From Macrothele yani (taxonomy: Eukaryota; Arthropoda; Arachnida; Araneae; Macrothelidae): a DNA stretch of 64,000 bases. Below are positions 53,721 through 63,842 of this stretch, piece by piece; positions within the stretch are counted from its first letter, which is position 1; each line of letters starts with the position of its first letter. The notes under the pieces were generated by a model. The model ran no database searches, had not been told where the DNA came from, and saw only the letters and a list, made by a program, of their open reading frames with translations. Position numbers and translations under genes: made by a program. The stretch lies in the NCBI GenBank assembly GCA_039090855.1, contig CM077025.1:101970489-102034488 (forward strand), given 5' to 3'.

Positions 53721-54839
53721 TGGAGTTCACTTTTTATTGTCTTCTCACTGAAATTGCTGATTACATTTGCTGCCAGATCCTCCATGTGCCTTGCTACTGT
53801 CACACCAGACAAGCTAATGTACAAAACAACTTGAGCCTCTGACAGGCAAAGCACATTAACTTCATATTGAAGACAGTCTTTCACAAACTCTCCATCAATA
53901 AAGGGTTTTCCACGTTTCTCAATTTATTTCTGCTATCATGTAGCTAACACGAACACTTTTCTCAGACTGTTTACACTTTTCTCACCTTGGAGAATAACAA
54001 ATGCTAACAATTTTGCTTTTCTTTTAATTCATTAATGCTTTTGCTCCGAAAATGTCCCACCAATCCAGCATATTTCGTACTGTACTTCGTATGATAATGC
54101 CTCTTGATGCTGTATTCTTTCGTTACCATAAAGCTCTCATTGCAAATAAGGCAACTGCCTTATTCTTATGCTCAACAGAAAAGTAATGGGACTACCACTT
54201 TTCTTTTAAAAAATCGCACTTTAGTCTCCAATTTTCCTCCTCTTGCTATCACAGTTCGCCATTTTACACGCATTCAAAGACCAAATGCGTCTGCTGACCA
54301 AAGTGTTTCATCTGGCTCAGGCCAACTACTCAGTGTCCTTCTTCTTGCCAACCAATCACAAGCTTTATATCCACCTGCTCCCTTTTTAACCTCAGGGTCA
54401 CACAAATGTTTTCTTCCTAACATCCATTTCTCTTAATAGCATAATGGAAATTTTTGGGAATAGAACGCATAGGCAGCAAAAAGCAAGCAGACACTTTTCA
54501 CTTCTACCAGACACTAGCAACCAGCATTTACGACTCCAATAGGTGGTAATTATATTTTGTTAAATTACGTAATACAAAATTTTATAGTAAATTAAGTTTT
54601 GAAAATCCCAAAATTGCTAATATTATGTTAACAATATACATTTTTTTTTTTAAACCCAATTCCCGCACCCCATCCCTCACACAAACACTGTATTTATTCC
54701 CAATTGTGGATTTCGGTTCATACAAATCTCGCTTCCCCAAACGAAGAGCTGCCCCGATAGAATGTTTGCCTAGTTGATGTGAAATGACTCGGTGGGCCAT
54801 AAAAATATCGTCGGCGGGCCCCCGAGTTGAAGACCCCTA

Positions 54840-55621
54840 CTACTGTATAAAGGATATCACTCACATTAAGCAGATGAAAGGATGAGCAAAGTATGGTACT
54901 GACAAAAGGACTAGGTCAGAAAAGCACTTTGGGGGATTCTTGGGAATGAAGGGAAATACCTAAGATGTATAAGAAAAGAAAGATGATCAAATAAAGCATT
55001 GACTAAGGAAGTGATGAGGAAAGGAGTACAAGATACAAACAACAAGTAAACAAACACACACACAAAGAACTTGAAAAATGGATGAGCTGCACATTATACT
55101 TGTGGAAGTGTGAAAAGCACTTTATGTTCATAGGGTACTAACATACTGTGAGATTTAATGAAAGATATTTCAGAAGGAAGTAACTCTGATGAACAAAAGG
55201 AACAGTATGTTGATATTTGTTTATACCAAAAATGGAATATTGTAGGACTACAAAAAATACTGAGGAGCAAACTTTATTTTCACTACTTACCCCTGGAAAC
55301 AGAATGACATCTCTTGATTTTCTGTGACAAATCAAGACACATTTTAAGATAAATTCAAGACATGTTGGCTGAAAAGCAATGGTCCTTATGCTCTTCAGCC
55401 AACATGTTTTGAATTTGTCATTCATAGCATACAACAACCTGTGAGATTTGCAGACTTTTATTAGTGTTTCCTATTGCTGCCCACCCTATCTAAAATTTTT
55501 AACCTCTTTCTCAAAATTTTTCATTGCAAGAAATAATTTTAGCATTATTCTACAACCTTTCACAAAAATACGAAGTATCAGAGACTTGACGATGATGGGC
55601 AAAACACGTAACAATATTAAC
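54840..55621. other. Ilk intron (inferred), no feature
   Basis: AT-rich; a 99-codon minus-strand frame at 55138-55437 shows no recognisable domain. AGCCAACATGTTTTGAATTT near 55397 is inverted relative to AAATTCAAGACATGTTGGCT near 55350, a small hairpin. Confidence 0.4.
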
Positions 55622-55622
55622 A

Positions 55623-56006
55623 AATAAAGGTAACTTGATCACGCTAGTTACGTTAAATGAAAACTTTTACAAAAAAGTTCGTAAGTTGGAAGCCCCGCTG
55701 GAACGAAGCAAAACGAATTGCTTCTTTTGACAATCGTTTTGTCCTCCGTTATCATGAAAGCCTGGAAATTATTTTCAACTCAATTACTTGCAATTCCAAA
55801 TCTCCTCTCTACATTCCGATGATCTGGAGATCAATTCTAAGTTTTGGCAACAAAAATAGGAAAAATTCAAATGTAGAATCTGGCAACAATCTTAATCCTC
55901 CATTGGCGTGATGAAGACCTAAGATAAGGTCAAAAGCTTCCAACTTACGAACTTTTTTGTAAAAGTTTTCATTTAACTTAACTAGCGTGATCAAGTTACC
56001 TTTATT
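55623..56006 (+). mobile_element. Penelope-like fragment with 71-bp inverted terminal arms
   Basis: 55623-55693 and 55936-56006 are reverse complements with a single mismatch in 71 positions. Between them is the end of a GIY-YIG-type frame (55657-55911: RIASFDNRFVLRYHESLEII and IPMIWRSIL) and then TGATGAAG, a GACCT/AGGTC stem and AAAAGC at 55911-55937. Penelope-like elements can carry terminal repeats in inverted orientation. The arms are much less diverged than anything else repeated here. Confidence 0.75.
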
Positions 56007-56299
56007 TATAAGAGACTTTTCAAGAGCCGGGAAAAACAGAAATAAAATTTCAGGACTTTTCGCAGGCCATGAAAACTGTCGTGTGACCAGCTAGAATTAT
56101 TAAGAGAGAATTATTGAAAAACCTTCAACGAAATGTCACGATGCCAAAAAACATCCAACAAACAATCCCAAAAATGTCTAATAAGTGTTAAGAATTTTGA
56201 AAACATGAAAATATACTTTACACAGATGTTTAATAACATTATTTCATTTAGATTTTCGTAGTATATTCGACATTTCCCATACATCATAGTGGACAGAAA
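56007..56299. other. unassigned, weak repeat similarity
   Basis: 56160-56340 resembles 35830-36000 (shared AACAATCCC, AAACATGAAAA, ACTTTA-ACAGATG and TTATGGAGAA words), suggesting an old repeat family. No coding was seen. Confidence 0.35.
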
Positions 56300-56780
56300 A
56301 TCCCCAAAGTGATTATGGAGAATGCAAAATACTTGGAGTCTCTGTGTACTGATGAATGAGGTGGAAAACTTGATAAGGAATTAGAAAACAGAGTTAGTAT
56401 AGCAAGAAAGGTCATTTATCAGCTGTATGAGATTATTTCCACTATGAAGGAGGTTGACCCAATTGTTTAGAATGTAATATTTAGACATACCATCGTATAT
56501 AGTGGTCAGAGTTGGGTACGAAGTAATGGTGTCATTAGGTGGTTAGATGTGGACAATATGAGAGTGGTATGATGAATATCACAAGAAAAAAATATTATGG
56601 ATTCAGTGGTATGACAGAACTAGTAATGCAGGTATCAGATCTAAGTTGAGTACTTTAGAAGAAAATTAATGAAAACACTCTTAGAGTAGTCTGGGCATTT
56701 GTATCATATGGAAAACAAAATACTTTAGTGACAGGTGATATATCTGAAGTAGATGGTTGCAGGGGAGGGGGGAGAACTAG
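56300..56780 (+). pseudogene. LINE reverse transcriptase C-terminal fragment
   Basis: Reads GGKLDKELENRVSIARKVIY near 56360-56415, TIVYSGQSWVRSNGVI near 56490-56540 (the Y.SE.W region) and SGHLYHMENK near 56690-56720, the same order as the C-terminal third of RTE-like LINEs. It is a different, more diverged family from the one at 57-64 kb. Confidence 0.6.
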
Positions 56781-57129
56781 ACATACTAATGGTGTAAAAT
56801 TTTACACTACTGATAGAGGGTAGTAATCTACAAACTTTACAATCTATAGATAACATCTCTAACTAGTAATCAGAGACAGGAAATCTTGTAATGAACTGAG
56901 ACAGTTTTTAGGTAATTACAATCATTTTTTTATTTTATTTTTAATTTTGCTGTTCTTATAGTTTGTGTTTATGTGCTGTGCTTCACATAGCTGAACATAT
57001 TTGAGTATGCAGATGTGATACAATAATGTGTGAATGAATAAATGAGGATTTGTGTTTCACACATATTACAAAATGCATTTCAAAAGGAAATGTCCCATGA
57101 GTTTAACACTACTACTAGTTTAAGTAGTA
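56781..57129. other. no feature recognised
   Basis: AT-rich with a G-rich patch just upstream (56759-56772). Nothing was assignable. Confidence 0.4.
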
Positions 57130-58741
57130 CACTCATATCATACATATCAGCAAGCTGTTCTCTGATATTCAGAGGTTAGCTCCACAAAGAAATATAAATT
57201 ACCAGATAATTTTTACTTACTGTTGCTGTATCAAACTTCTCCATTTACAGCAATCTTGACATACAACTCTGGTTTCACTCACATCCATTACACGCTGTAT
57301 GCAAGACTGCAAGACCTTCTATACTTCATACTCAATCTTTTTCTCATGCAGACACTCCTGAATCTGATCCTCCCATGACTTCCTTAACCTTCCTATGCCT
57401 TTCCTTCCTGCCACTTGGGCTAAAAGATTTTCTTTGTAAGCATCTCATAATTCATTCTTTCAACATGGCCAAACCACCGAAGCATATTAGTCTCCACCCT
57501 TGCTAATAACATTTTGCTTCACATCACACAACTGCAACACATCTTCATTCCTCACACAATCAAAACGTGCCTTGCCACAACCCCCCCTGTAAGTAACACA
57601 TCTTCATTCCTTACACAATCAGAACGTGTCTTGCCACAAACCCCCCGTAAGTAACACATTTCTCCAGCACACAAATGACTCCTATGTTTCTTCTGTAGCA
57701 CCCAGGTTTCACTGCCATACATCAGAGTAGGGACAATTACATTTTCATACAAAGCCATGCGGGACTCTCTTGAGAGCCCATCATTCCTGTGAAAACCTCC
57801 CAAAGCAGCCATGACTTTCAATGAAGAATTAACTCGCCTACTAATTTCACCATCCAATTTGTTCTCTCTGTCAAACATGCTTCCCAAATATACAAACTCA
57901 TTCACCTGGTCAATCACTGTGCCTATTAGACATATATTACATTCACAGTGATGGAAAGTTGCAAAACCATTTTTGGAGCACATCACACAACTGCAACACA
58001 TCTTCATTCCTCACACAATCAGAACGTGTCTTGCCACAAACCCCACGTAACACATTTCTCCAGCATACAAATGACTCCTATGTTTCTTCTGCAGCACCCA
58101 GGTTTCACTGCCATACATCAGAGTAGGGACAATTACATTTTCATACACAGCCATGCGGGACTCTCTTGAGAGCCCATCATTCTTGTGGAAACCTCCCAAA
58201 GCAGCCATGACTTTCAATGAAGAATTAACTCGCCAACTAATTTCACCATCCAATTTGTTCTCTCTGTCAAACATGCTTCCTAAATATACAAACTCATTCA
58301 CCTGGTGAATCACTGTGCCATTTAGACATATATTACATTCACAGTGATGGAAAGTTGCAAAACCATTTTTGGAGCACATCACACAACTGCAACACATCTT
58401 CATTCCTCACACAATCAGAACGTGTCTAGATACAAACCCCACGTAAGTAACACATTTCTCCAGCACACAAATGGCTCCGATGTTTCTTCTGCAGCACCCA
58501 GGTTTCACTGCCATACATCAGAGTAGGGACAATTACATTTTCATACACAGCCATGCGGGACTCTCTTGAGAGCCCATCATTCCTGTGAAAACCTCCCAAA
58601 GCAGCCATGACTTTCAATGAAGAATTAACTCGCCTACTAATTTCACCATCCAATTTGTTCTCTCTGTCAAACATGCTTCCCAAATATACAAACTCATTCA
58701 CCTGGTCAATAACTGTGCCATTTAGACATATATTACATTCA
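57130..58741 (-). mobile_element. LINE (RTE-like), 3' part, amplified
   Basis: The minus-strand C-terminal coding region (IDQVNEFVYLGSMFDRENKL, ESRMAVYENVIVPTLMYGSE, KTRSDCVRNEDVL) is present three times, followed by the 3' UTR at 57130-57240, which matches 10530-10640. It continues the same LINE as 61916-64000; a hAT at 58742-61915 lies between. The repeat units are described under the tandem repeat entry. Confidence 0.85.
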
Positions 58742-58767
58742 CAGTGATGGAAAGTTGCAAAACCGTT
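57520..58767. repeat. tandem ~395-bp units, LINE/hAT-end chimeras
   Basis: The segment starting CACATCACACAACTGCAACA begins at about 57520, 57979 and 58374. Each unit contains the LINE C-terminal coding and then CAGTGATGGAAAGTTGCAAA plus TTTTTGGAGCA, which is the terminal sequence of the neighbouring hAT. The first unit has an extra internal duplication of about 60 bp (57537-57596 and 57597-57656). Units 2 and 3 are nearly identical, apart from an occasional substitution. Confidence 0.88.
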
Positions 58768-59045
58768 TTTGGAGCAGGTAAAATACATTTTTTTGGAGCA
58801 GGTAAAATACATTTTTGGAGCAGGTGAAAAACATTTTTGGAGCAACAAAATGTGTTTTTGGAGCAGGTGTAATACATTTTTGGAGCAGGTAAAATATATT
58901 TTTAGAGCAGGTAAAATACATTTTTGGAGCAGCAAAATGTGTTTTTGGAGCAGGTGAAACACATTTTTGAAGCAACAAAATGCATTTTTGGAACAGATAA
59001 AATACATTTTTGGTGTAAGAAAACATATTTTAGAGCAGGTAAAAT
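58768..59045. repeat. minisatellite, ~21-22-bp unit, about 13 copies
   Basis: The unit TTTTTGGAGCAGGTAAAATACA varies by a few bases per copy; it lies just inside the hAT terminus. The same TTTTTGGAGCA occurs at each ~395-bp unit junction. Confidence 0.9.
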
Positions 59046-59104
59046 ATTAGTAGATAGAACAAACTCTTAAGCAGAAAATATTTTGGAAATAGATGCACCC
59101 TACT

Positions 59105-59397
59105 CAAATTTAAAACATTGTGCATTGAAATACACACACACACACACACATATGCAAACAGTTTAGTTTTCAAATACATCAAAAAATTTGTAACCATAAC
59201 AGGATTCTATTATTAATCATTTATTTTGCAAAAAAATATTTAATTTTTTGCTGCTTTTCTCAATATTTAATTGCTCACTTCTATTTTTTTCTAATTTTTT
59301 AAGATAGTTAAGATGCTTCTTTTAATAGTATCTGTCCACTTTCTATTGCACGCATGTGGTTTTTTTATGCCACATTCAATGTTCATCTCAGCATCGT
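59105..59397. other. hAT internal sequence, no coding recognised
   Basis: AT-rich, with a (CA)n run at 59132-59149. Confidence 0.4.
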
Positions 59398-59835
59398 TTA
59401 ACATTTTATGAGGGAATCCAACTGCTGCAAATGTTCAGCTTCTTCCCATTTCAAATCACCTTGTGAACATTGAATTTCTTCTCTTTTTTGCTTGTTTTGC
59501 TGCATTTTTCCAGCACTAATCTGCTCTCGATATTTTTTCCAGGATTCTTTATAAGCTGTCAGAAGTGTTTTGGTTACATTAATTTTACTCACGTCTCCAT
59601 TTAATCTTTTGACATGATCTTTGTGCTTCTTGCTCTCCGCATGACGCCTACAATCATCGCGACCGCCTTGCGACAGGCTAAAATCACAGCCACATGGCTT
59701 ATAAAATGTGATTCAGCAAAACTTTAGATGCTTCATAAAAAGGCCATTCTTTACTATGCACACCGCGATACACTTGACTATAAGTTTTATCTGACTTCGT
59801 TCTTTTTGTTGTCATAGCTGTTTCACTGCTACGTT
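59398..59835 (-). pseudogene. hAT transposase N-terminus with BED-like zinc finger
   Basis: The start, near 59815, reads MTTKRTKSDKTYSQVYRGVH. After a frameshift it continues GCDFSLSQGGRDDCRRHAES (about 59635-59690; a C..H zinc finger of the GGR.D..RH type) and then KHKDHVKRLNGDVSKINVTK. The 64-codon frame at 59398-59592 follows (KMQQNKQKREEIQCSQG). The rest of the transposase is absent. Confidence 0.7.
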
Positions 59836-59855
59836 TTGTTTCATTTTAATCTAAA

Positions 59856-60858
59856 TTAACCCTTTCCACTCAAATAACTTTTCACCCATACTCACACAGA
59901 ACTCGCATTATTTTTTTCTGCAGTAAAAGCCACAACTTAGCAGTGAAAGATCAGCTTTAGCTCGCCAGCCCCGACATACGAGCTATAGAGGCATTATCAG
60001 CATGGTGGCTGATGCCTTACCTATTCGGCAAAAAAAAAAAGAAATGTCTCGCGAGCATTGACATGCGAGCTATAGAGCGTCATCGGCGTGGAGGGTGCCA
60101 CCCGATATGTGCGATATTCGGCGAAAAAGAAATGTCTCGCAAGCCCCGACACACGAGCTATAGAGGCGTAATGAGTGCGGCGGATGACACCCGACACGCA
60201 AGCTATTCGGCTAAAAAGAAATGTCTCGCGAGCACCAACTTGCGAGCTGAGGCATCATTGGCATGGAGGGCGACACCCGACACGCAAGCTATTCGCCGAA
60301 AAAAATGTCTCGCGAGCGCCAACATGCGAGATATAGAGGTATCATTGGCATGGAGGGTGACACCCGACATATTCGGCGAAATAGAAATGTCTCGCAAGCT
60401 TCAACATTTGAGCTATAGAGGTGTCATAGACGCAGTGGATGTCACCCGACATATTCTGTAAAAAAGAAATTCCTCGCGAACGCTGACATCCGAGCTATAG
60501 AGGCGTCATAGGCGTCGCGGATAACACTCAACACACGAGCTATTCGGTGAAAACGAAATTCTTCGCGAACGGCGACATGCGAGCCATAGAGGCGTCATCA
60601 GCATGGCGGGTGACACCCGACACGCAGATGACGTTTCTTTTTCTTTATCCTGTGAAAAAGAAACGTTTCACGAGCCCTGACATGCGAGCTATAGGGGCGT
60701 CATCGGCGTGGCGAGTGACACCTGACCTATTCAACGAAAAAGAAATGTCTCGCGACCACCGACATGCGAGCTATAAATGCATCATCGGAGTCGCAGGTGA
60801 GCTATTCGGCGATTTCACAATGTCGGGTGTCACCCGACAGTAGAGTGGAAAGGGTTAA
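59856..60858. mobile_element. piggyBac-like MITE filled with a minisatellite
   Basis: TTAA at 59856-59859 and 60855-60858 flank perfect 12-bp inverted ends CCCTTTCCACTC and GAGTGGAAAGGG. The 995 bp inside is almost wholly tandem repeat (listed next). It inserted into the leader side of the hAT 58742-61915. No transposase is present. Confidence 0.85.
59960..60842. repeat. minisatellite, ~85-90-bp unit, about 10 copies
   Basis: Units contain GAAATGTCTCGCGAGC, GACATGCGAGCTATAGAGGC and GGTGACACCCGACA, and are much richer in GC than their surroundings. GAAATGTCTCGC-type starts recur near 60043, 60131, 60220, 60303, 60385, 60468, 60555, 60660 and 60742. The last unit ends in the palindrome TGTCGGGTGTCACCCGACA (60823-60841). 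Open frames across it are repeat artefacts. Confidence 0.88.
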
Positions 60859-61915
60859 AACGTTTGTAACCGAAATTTTCACAAGCACAAAGCCACATGC
60901 AATCAATGTAAAGAGTTGGCAAAAGGCGCTGAGCTGAGTTCCCTCTCGACTTTTGCGCACAGTACTCTCAAATGGCTGTACGGGAAATCACGTGACAAAC
61001 TGCGCCTCCGTTGGCGAACATCAAAGGCGCATAAGGGACTATCTGTAAAGTGCGTTTTTTAAAAAAAACATCAAAGGCGCATAAAGGACTATCTGCAAAG
61101 TGTGTTTTTTCAACTAAAAGACGGTAAAAAAAAATAGAAATTGCGTGCAGGGATCTTGCGAGGGCTTTTCCGTAGTTTTTTTGTTTTTTGGGTGACTTCC
61201 GTAAAACCGTAAGATGGAGTGAAAATCCGAAAAAGTTGGCATTCCTGAATACCTATGAATCCTTTAGAAACAGAACCATTGTATCCTGCCATGGGAGAGC
61301 CATTTTCAGTCGTCCTCCGCGTCGACGAAATAGCTAATGACTGACCTTACGCTGTATTTACGTAATCGCGCACCTTGCCCGGAATGAAATAACTGCGCTA
61401 TCCCAAAGAGCAGGGAAGGACATATAAAAAATATCAATTGCACAGCACTCCGAAAGACCACCAAGCTATCAGTAAACAATCTTCATCAGGATTTCATAAC
61501 GTACAACATCGTTTCTCCTACATACCACGTGATTACAATAAAACTTCTCCTCCACAAGCAAAAAATAATTTAATTTCCTACATCGCAAAAATCGTTGTTT
61601 TTTCGTCACTTTTGCCGAAAAAACAACGAATTAGAAGGTAGGGAAAAGCATTCCGAAATTTTGGGATTGGAGGTATCATGCTGATTTAGTGTCGTTTTCA
61701 CCAAATTACGCATAGACCTTAAAAAACGTCATTCAATTCGACATTTAAAACAGCATTTTTTGCCGTGAAAACATTTTTTTCGCTCGGCAATTTTTGCTGT
61801 GGATTGCCGTTTCGGCACAGTTGGGCGCAAATATTAAATATTTTCGTAATTTGTAGCAGTTTGGCGCAAGATAATGAAATTGGCGCAGTTCGGCGCAAAC
61901 TTCTTTCAATCACTG
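60859..61915. other. hAT 5' non-coding part
   Basis: Non-coding continuation of the hAT. It includes a duplicated segment of about 50 bp (61019-61111: CATCAAAGGCGCATAA...) and GGCGCA words near the terminal end (61807-61900). Confidence 0.5.
61019..61111. repeat. two-copy tandem duplication
   Basis: CATCAAAGGCGCATAAGGGA and CATCAAAGGCGCATAAAGGA head two consecutive ~50-bp copies separated by an A run. Confidence 0.8.
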
Positions 61916-62341
61916 CATTCAGTACTACCAGTTCCTCTCTCAAAAACCATATCTTTGGTTTTTCCCTTATTTATACTCAGTTTGAATTTCATGCAAACTT
62001 CGTACATCCGATACAACATACTCTGCAACTCACTTTTGCTCTCTGCCAACAGGACAGTGCCATCAGCAAACAGCAAGCTGCACACACGGATGTCACCAAG
62101 ACATAAACCAGTATTATCGATTTTGGCATCATGCATGCACGCATCCATAAATATATTAAAACAGCCATGGTGACATTACACAACTCTGTCTGACTCTTGC
62201 ACCAATAGAAAACCATTTTGATAAAACACCATTCACTCGTACACAAGCTCTACTGCCAGCATACATGGCTTTTACACTGTTGAGTAGATTCCCAGTAACA
62301 CCCTATTCATTCAATACCTTCCACAAAAGTGTCCTATTTAC

Positions 62342-62551
62342 TCAGTCGTAGGCTTTCTTTAAATCTATGAAGGCAGCAAAAACTTCCTTACCAACAGCCA
62401 GATACTTTTCAATCATCATGCGTAATGCACAAATTTGATTAGTGCAGCCTTTACCAGGCATAAAACCACTCTGAACATCCCACACTTTCTCTGATGTAAA
62501 ACTCCGTACTTTTTTCAATAACGACTTTACCAAACACTTCCCCTGGCACAC
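62342..62551 (-). pseudogene. LINE reverse transcriptase fragment, motif A
   Basis: 69 codons: MCQGKCLVKSLLKKVRSFTS, GFMPGKGCTNQICALRM and AAFIDLKKAYD, keeping the motif-A aspartate that is lost in the copy at 8612-10640. Confidence 0.75.
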
Positions 62552-63142
62552 TCAGTAGGCTAATACCACAATAGTTCTTGCATCCCGAGGGACCATTCCT
62601 AACTCCCAGCACAACTGGCAATTTCAGTTAACCAGTCAATTACAGAGTCACCGCCATATTTCAACATCTCGGCAGTTATGCCATCAACACCCGCAGCCTT
62701 ACCATTCTGAAGAGATTTTAGAGCTTTACACACCTCTTCTCTTGAGATCCCTCCTGTGCTTCCATCCTTCCCTGTGACATCATCTGCTTCTGCCTATGAA
62801 TCACCTTTGCTTTCCTGATCTAATATCTCACAGATGTATTCACTCCATCTTTCACTTAACTCATTTGGCACCCATATCATTTCCCCGATCCTGTTCTTCA
62901 CACAACTTACAACTTTGTTTTCCCTATGTTTCCTGAGTCTCATGTACTTCCAGAAAGTTCTTCTATCTTTCCAAAAAGCCAATTCATGCCTTTCCACCCT
63001 CTCCTTCCTAATTTTTGCCCTACTCTGGCGAACCAGCCTAGCAGCTTCACGCTTCTTACAACGATATTCATCTACAGAAACTCTACCTTGCAACATCCCC
63101 AAATAGGCTTCCTTCTTTCTCTTTGCTGCCTTTTCAATCTCA

Positions 63143-63607
63143 CTATTCTCCACCGTGCATCACCTCTTTGTTACCTACTATTGTGGTGCCACAGACCTCT
63201 TCAGCAGCAGTGACAACACAGTTCTTAAAACATTCCCATTTCTTTTCTACATCCCTCTCACAAGACTTCAGCTCCTTCAGTCGTTCTCTGAATAAGTCAG
63301 AATAACGCTGATGATCTTCAGGGAGCCTTTTAACCTTTATTCTTTCCATCCTGGGCCTCTTCCTATTCCTTTTCCTCCAACCAACATTCAGTTTCACTCG
63401 TGACACTACCAAGTAAAGATCAGAACCAACATCCACACCTCTCATCACACGAGTGTCAACAATTAAGTGTTTCAGATGTTGATCGTAGACAACAAAATCT
63501 ATCACTCTTTTGACCAAGAGTACGATTTTCCCAAGTATATGTATGAATATACTTGCGGTTGAAAAACGTATTACATACACACAAATCATTCTTAATGCAG
63601 AGTTCAA
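63143..63607 (-). pseudogene. LINE linker region fragment
   Basis: 154 open codons between endonuclease and reverse transcriptase, containing VVYDQHLKHLIVDTRVMRGV and DLYLVVSRVKLNVGWRKRNR, followed by a charged helix-rich stretch. It is a frame-shifted continuation of the endonuclease piece at 63456-63842. Confidence 0.7.
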
Positions 63608-63842
63608 TTAATCTTTCACCATTATCATTTATACAAGGATCATTAAACTTACCCAGAACATTGTCAGAAATTGCATTCTGCACACCTACTCTAACATTGA
63701 AATCCCCTGCTATTATAACTTTCTCTTTGGCACCAAACTGGCTCAAAACAGCTTTTAGCTCATTCCAGAAATCTTCCTTCTTATCAGAAGGTTCCGAGTC
63801 ACAATTACGATTCTCTGAAGTTTCACTTTCAAACGAATCCAA
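63456..63842 (-). pseudogene. LINE endonuclease fragment
   Basis: 128 codons with KEKVIIAGDFNVRVGVQ (catalytic D and N of the endonuclease) and a HTYTWENRTLGQKSDRF end, where the W and the D region belong to the same fold. The frame is lost before the SDH motif. Confidence 0.75.

Larger units (their letters stand above)
51229..54839 (-). mobile_element. hAT transposon, GTF2IRD2-like transposase, interrupted
   Basis: Inverted ends TAGGGGTCTTCAAC at 51229 and its complement ending at 54839. Minus-strand pieces: a zinc-finger-like CNESFMVTKEYSIKRHY near 54090-54140, GKPFIDGEFVKDCL near 53880-53920, and VTVARHMEDLAANVISNFSE near 53750-53810. After a Penelope-like insertion come TDATNTAQVDNFIHGIDRIF near 52732-52790 and ITMEGAPAMSGKKRGVTALM near 52550-52610. 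Then there are NFIWSKGLNHRQFQKFLSDL near 52360-52420 and a degraded remainder to 51.3 kb. This resembles the hAT-derived family of GTF2I-repeat proteins. Stops are frequent. The target duplication is unclear. Confidence 0.82.
58742..61915 (-). mobile_element. hAT transposon with 6-bp target duplication, inside a LINE
   Basis: The ends CAGTGATGGAAAG (58742) and, on the complement, CAGTGATTGAAAG (ending 61915) are flanked by CATTCA at 58736-58741 and 61916-61921. Removing the 3.17 kb rejoins the LINE frame between GTGSTEC and NICLNGTV. It contains a transposase N-terminal remnant (59398-59835), a minisatellite near one end and a piggyBac-like MITE. Most of the transposase is missing. Confidence 0.8.

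Noticed and set aside
54104..54436. 110-codon plus-strand frame
   Set aside because: Antisense of the hAT transposase N-terminal region.
55138..55437. Minus-strand frame followed by a gtaagt-like donor as an upstream Ilk exon
   Set aside because: The sequence does not match the ILK N-lobe and lacks the codon phase required by the exon at 49840-49961.
60012..60843. Frames of 149 and 98 codons in the minisatellite
   Set aside because: They arise because the repeat unit lacks stops in one frame; there is no start context or domain.
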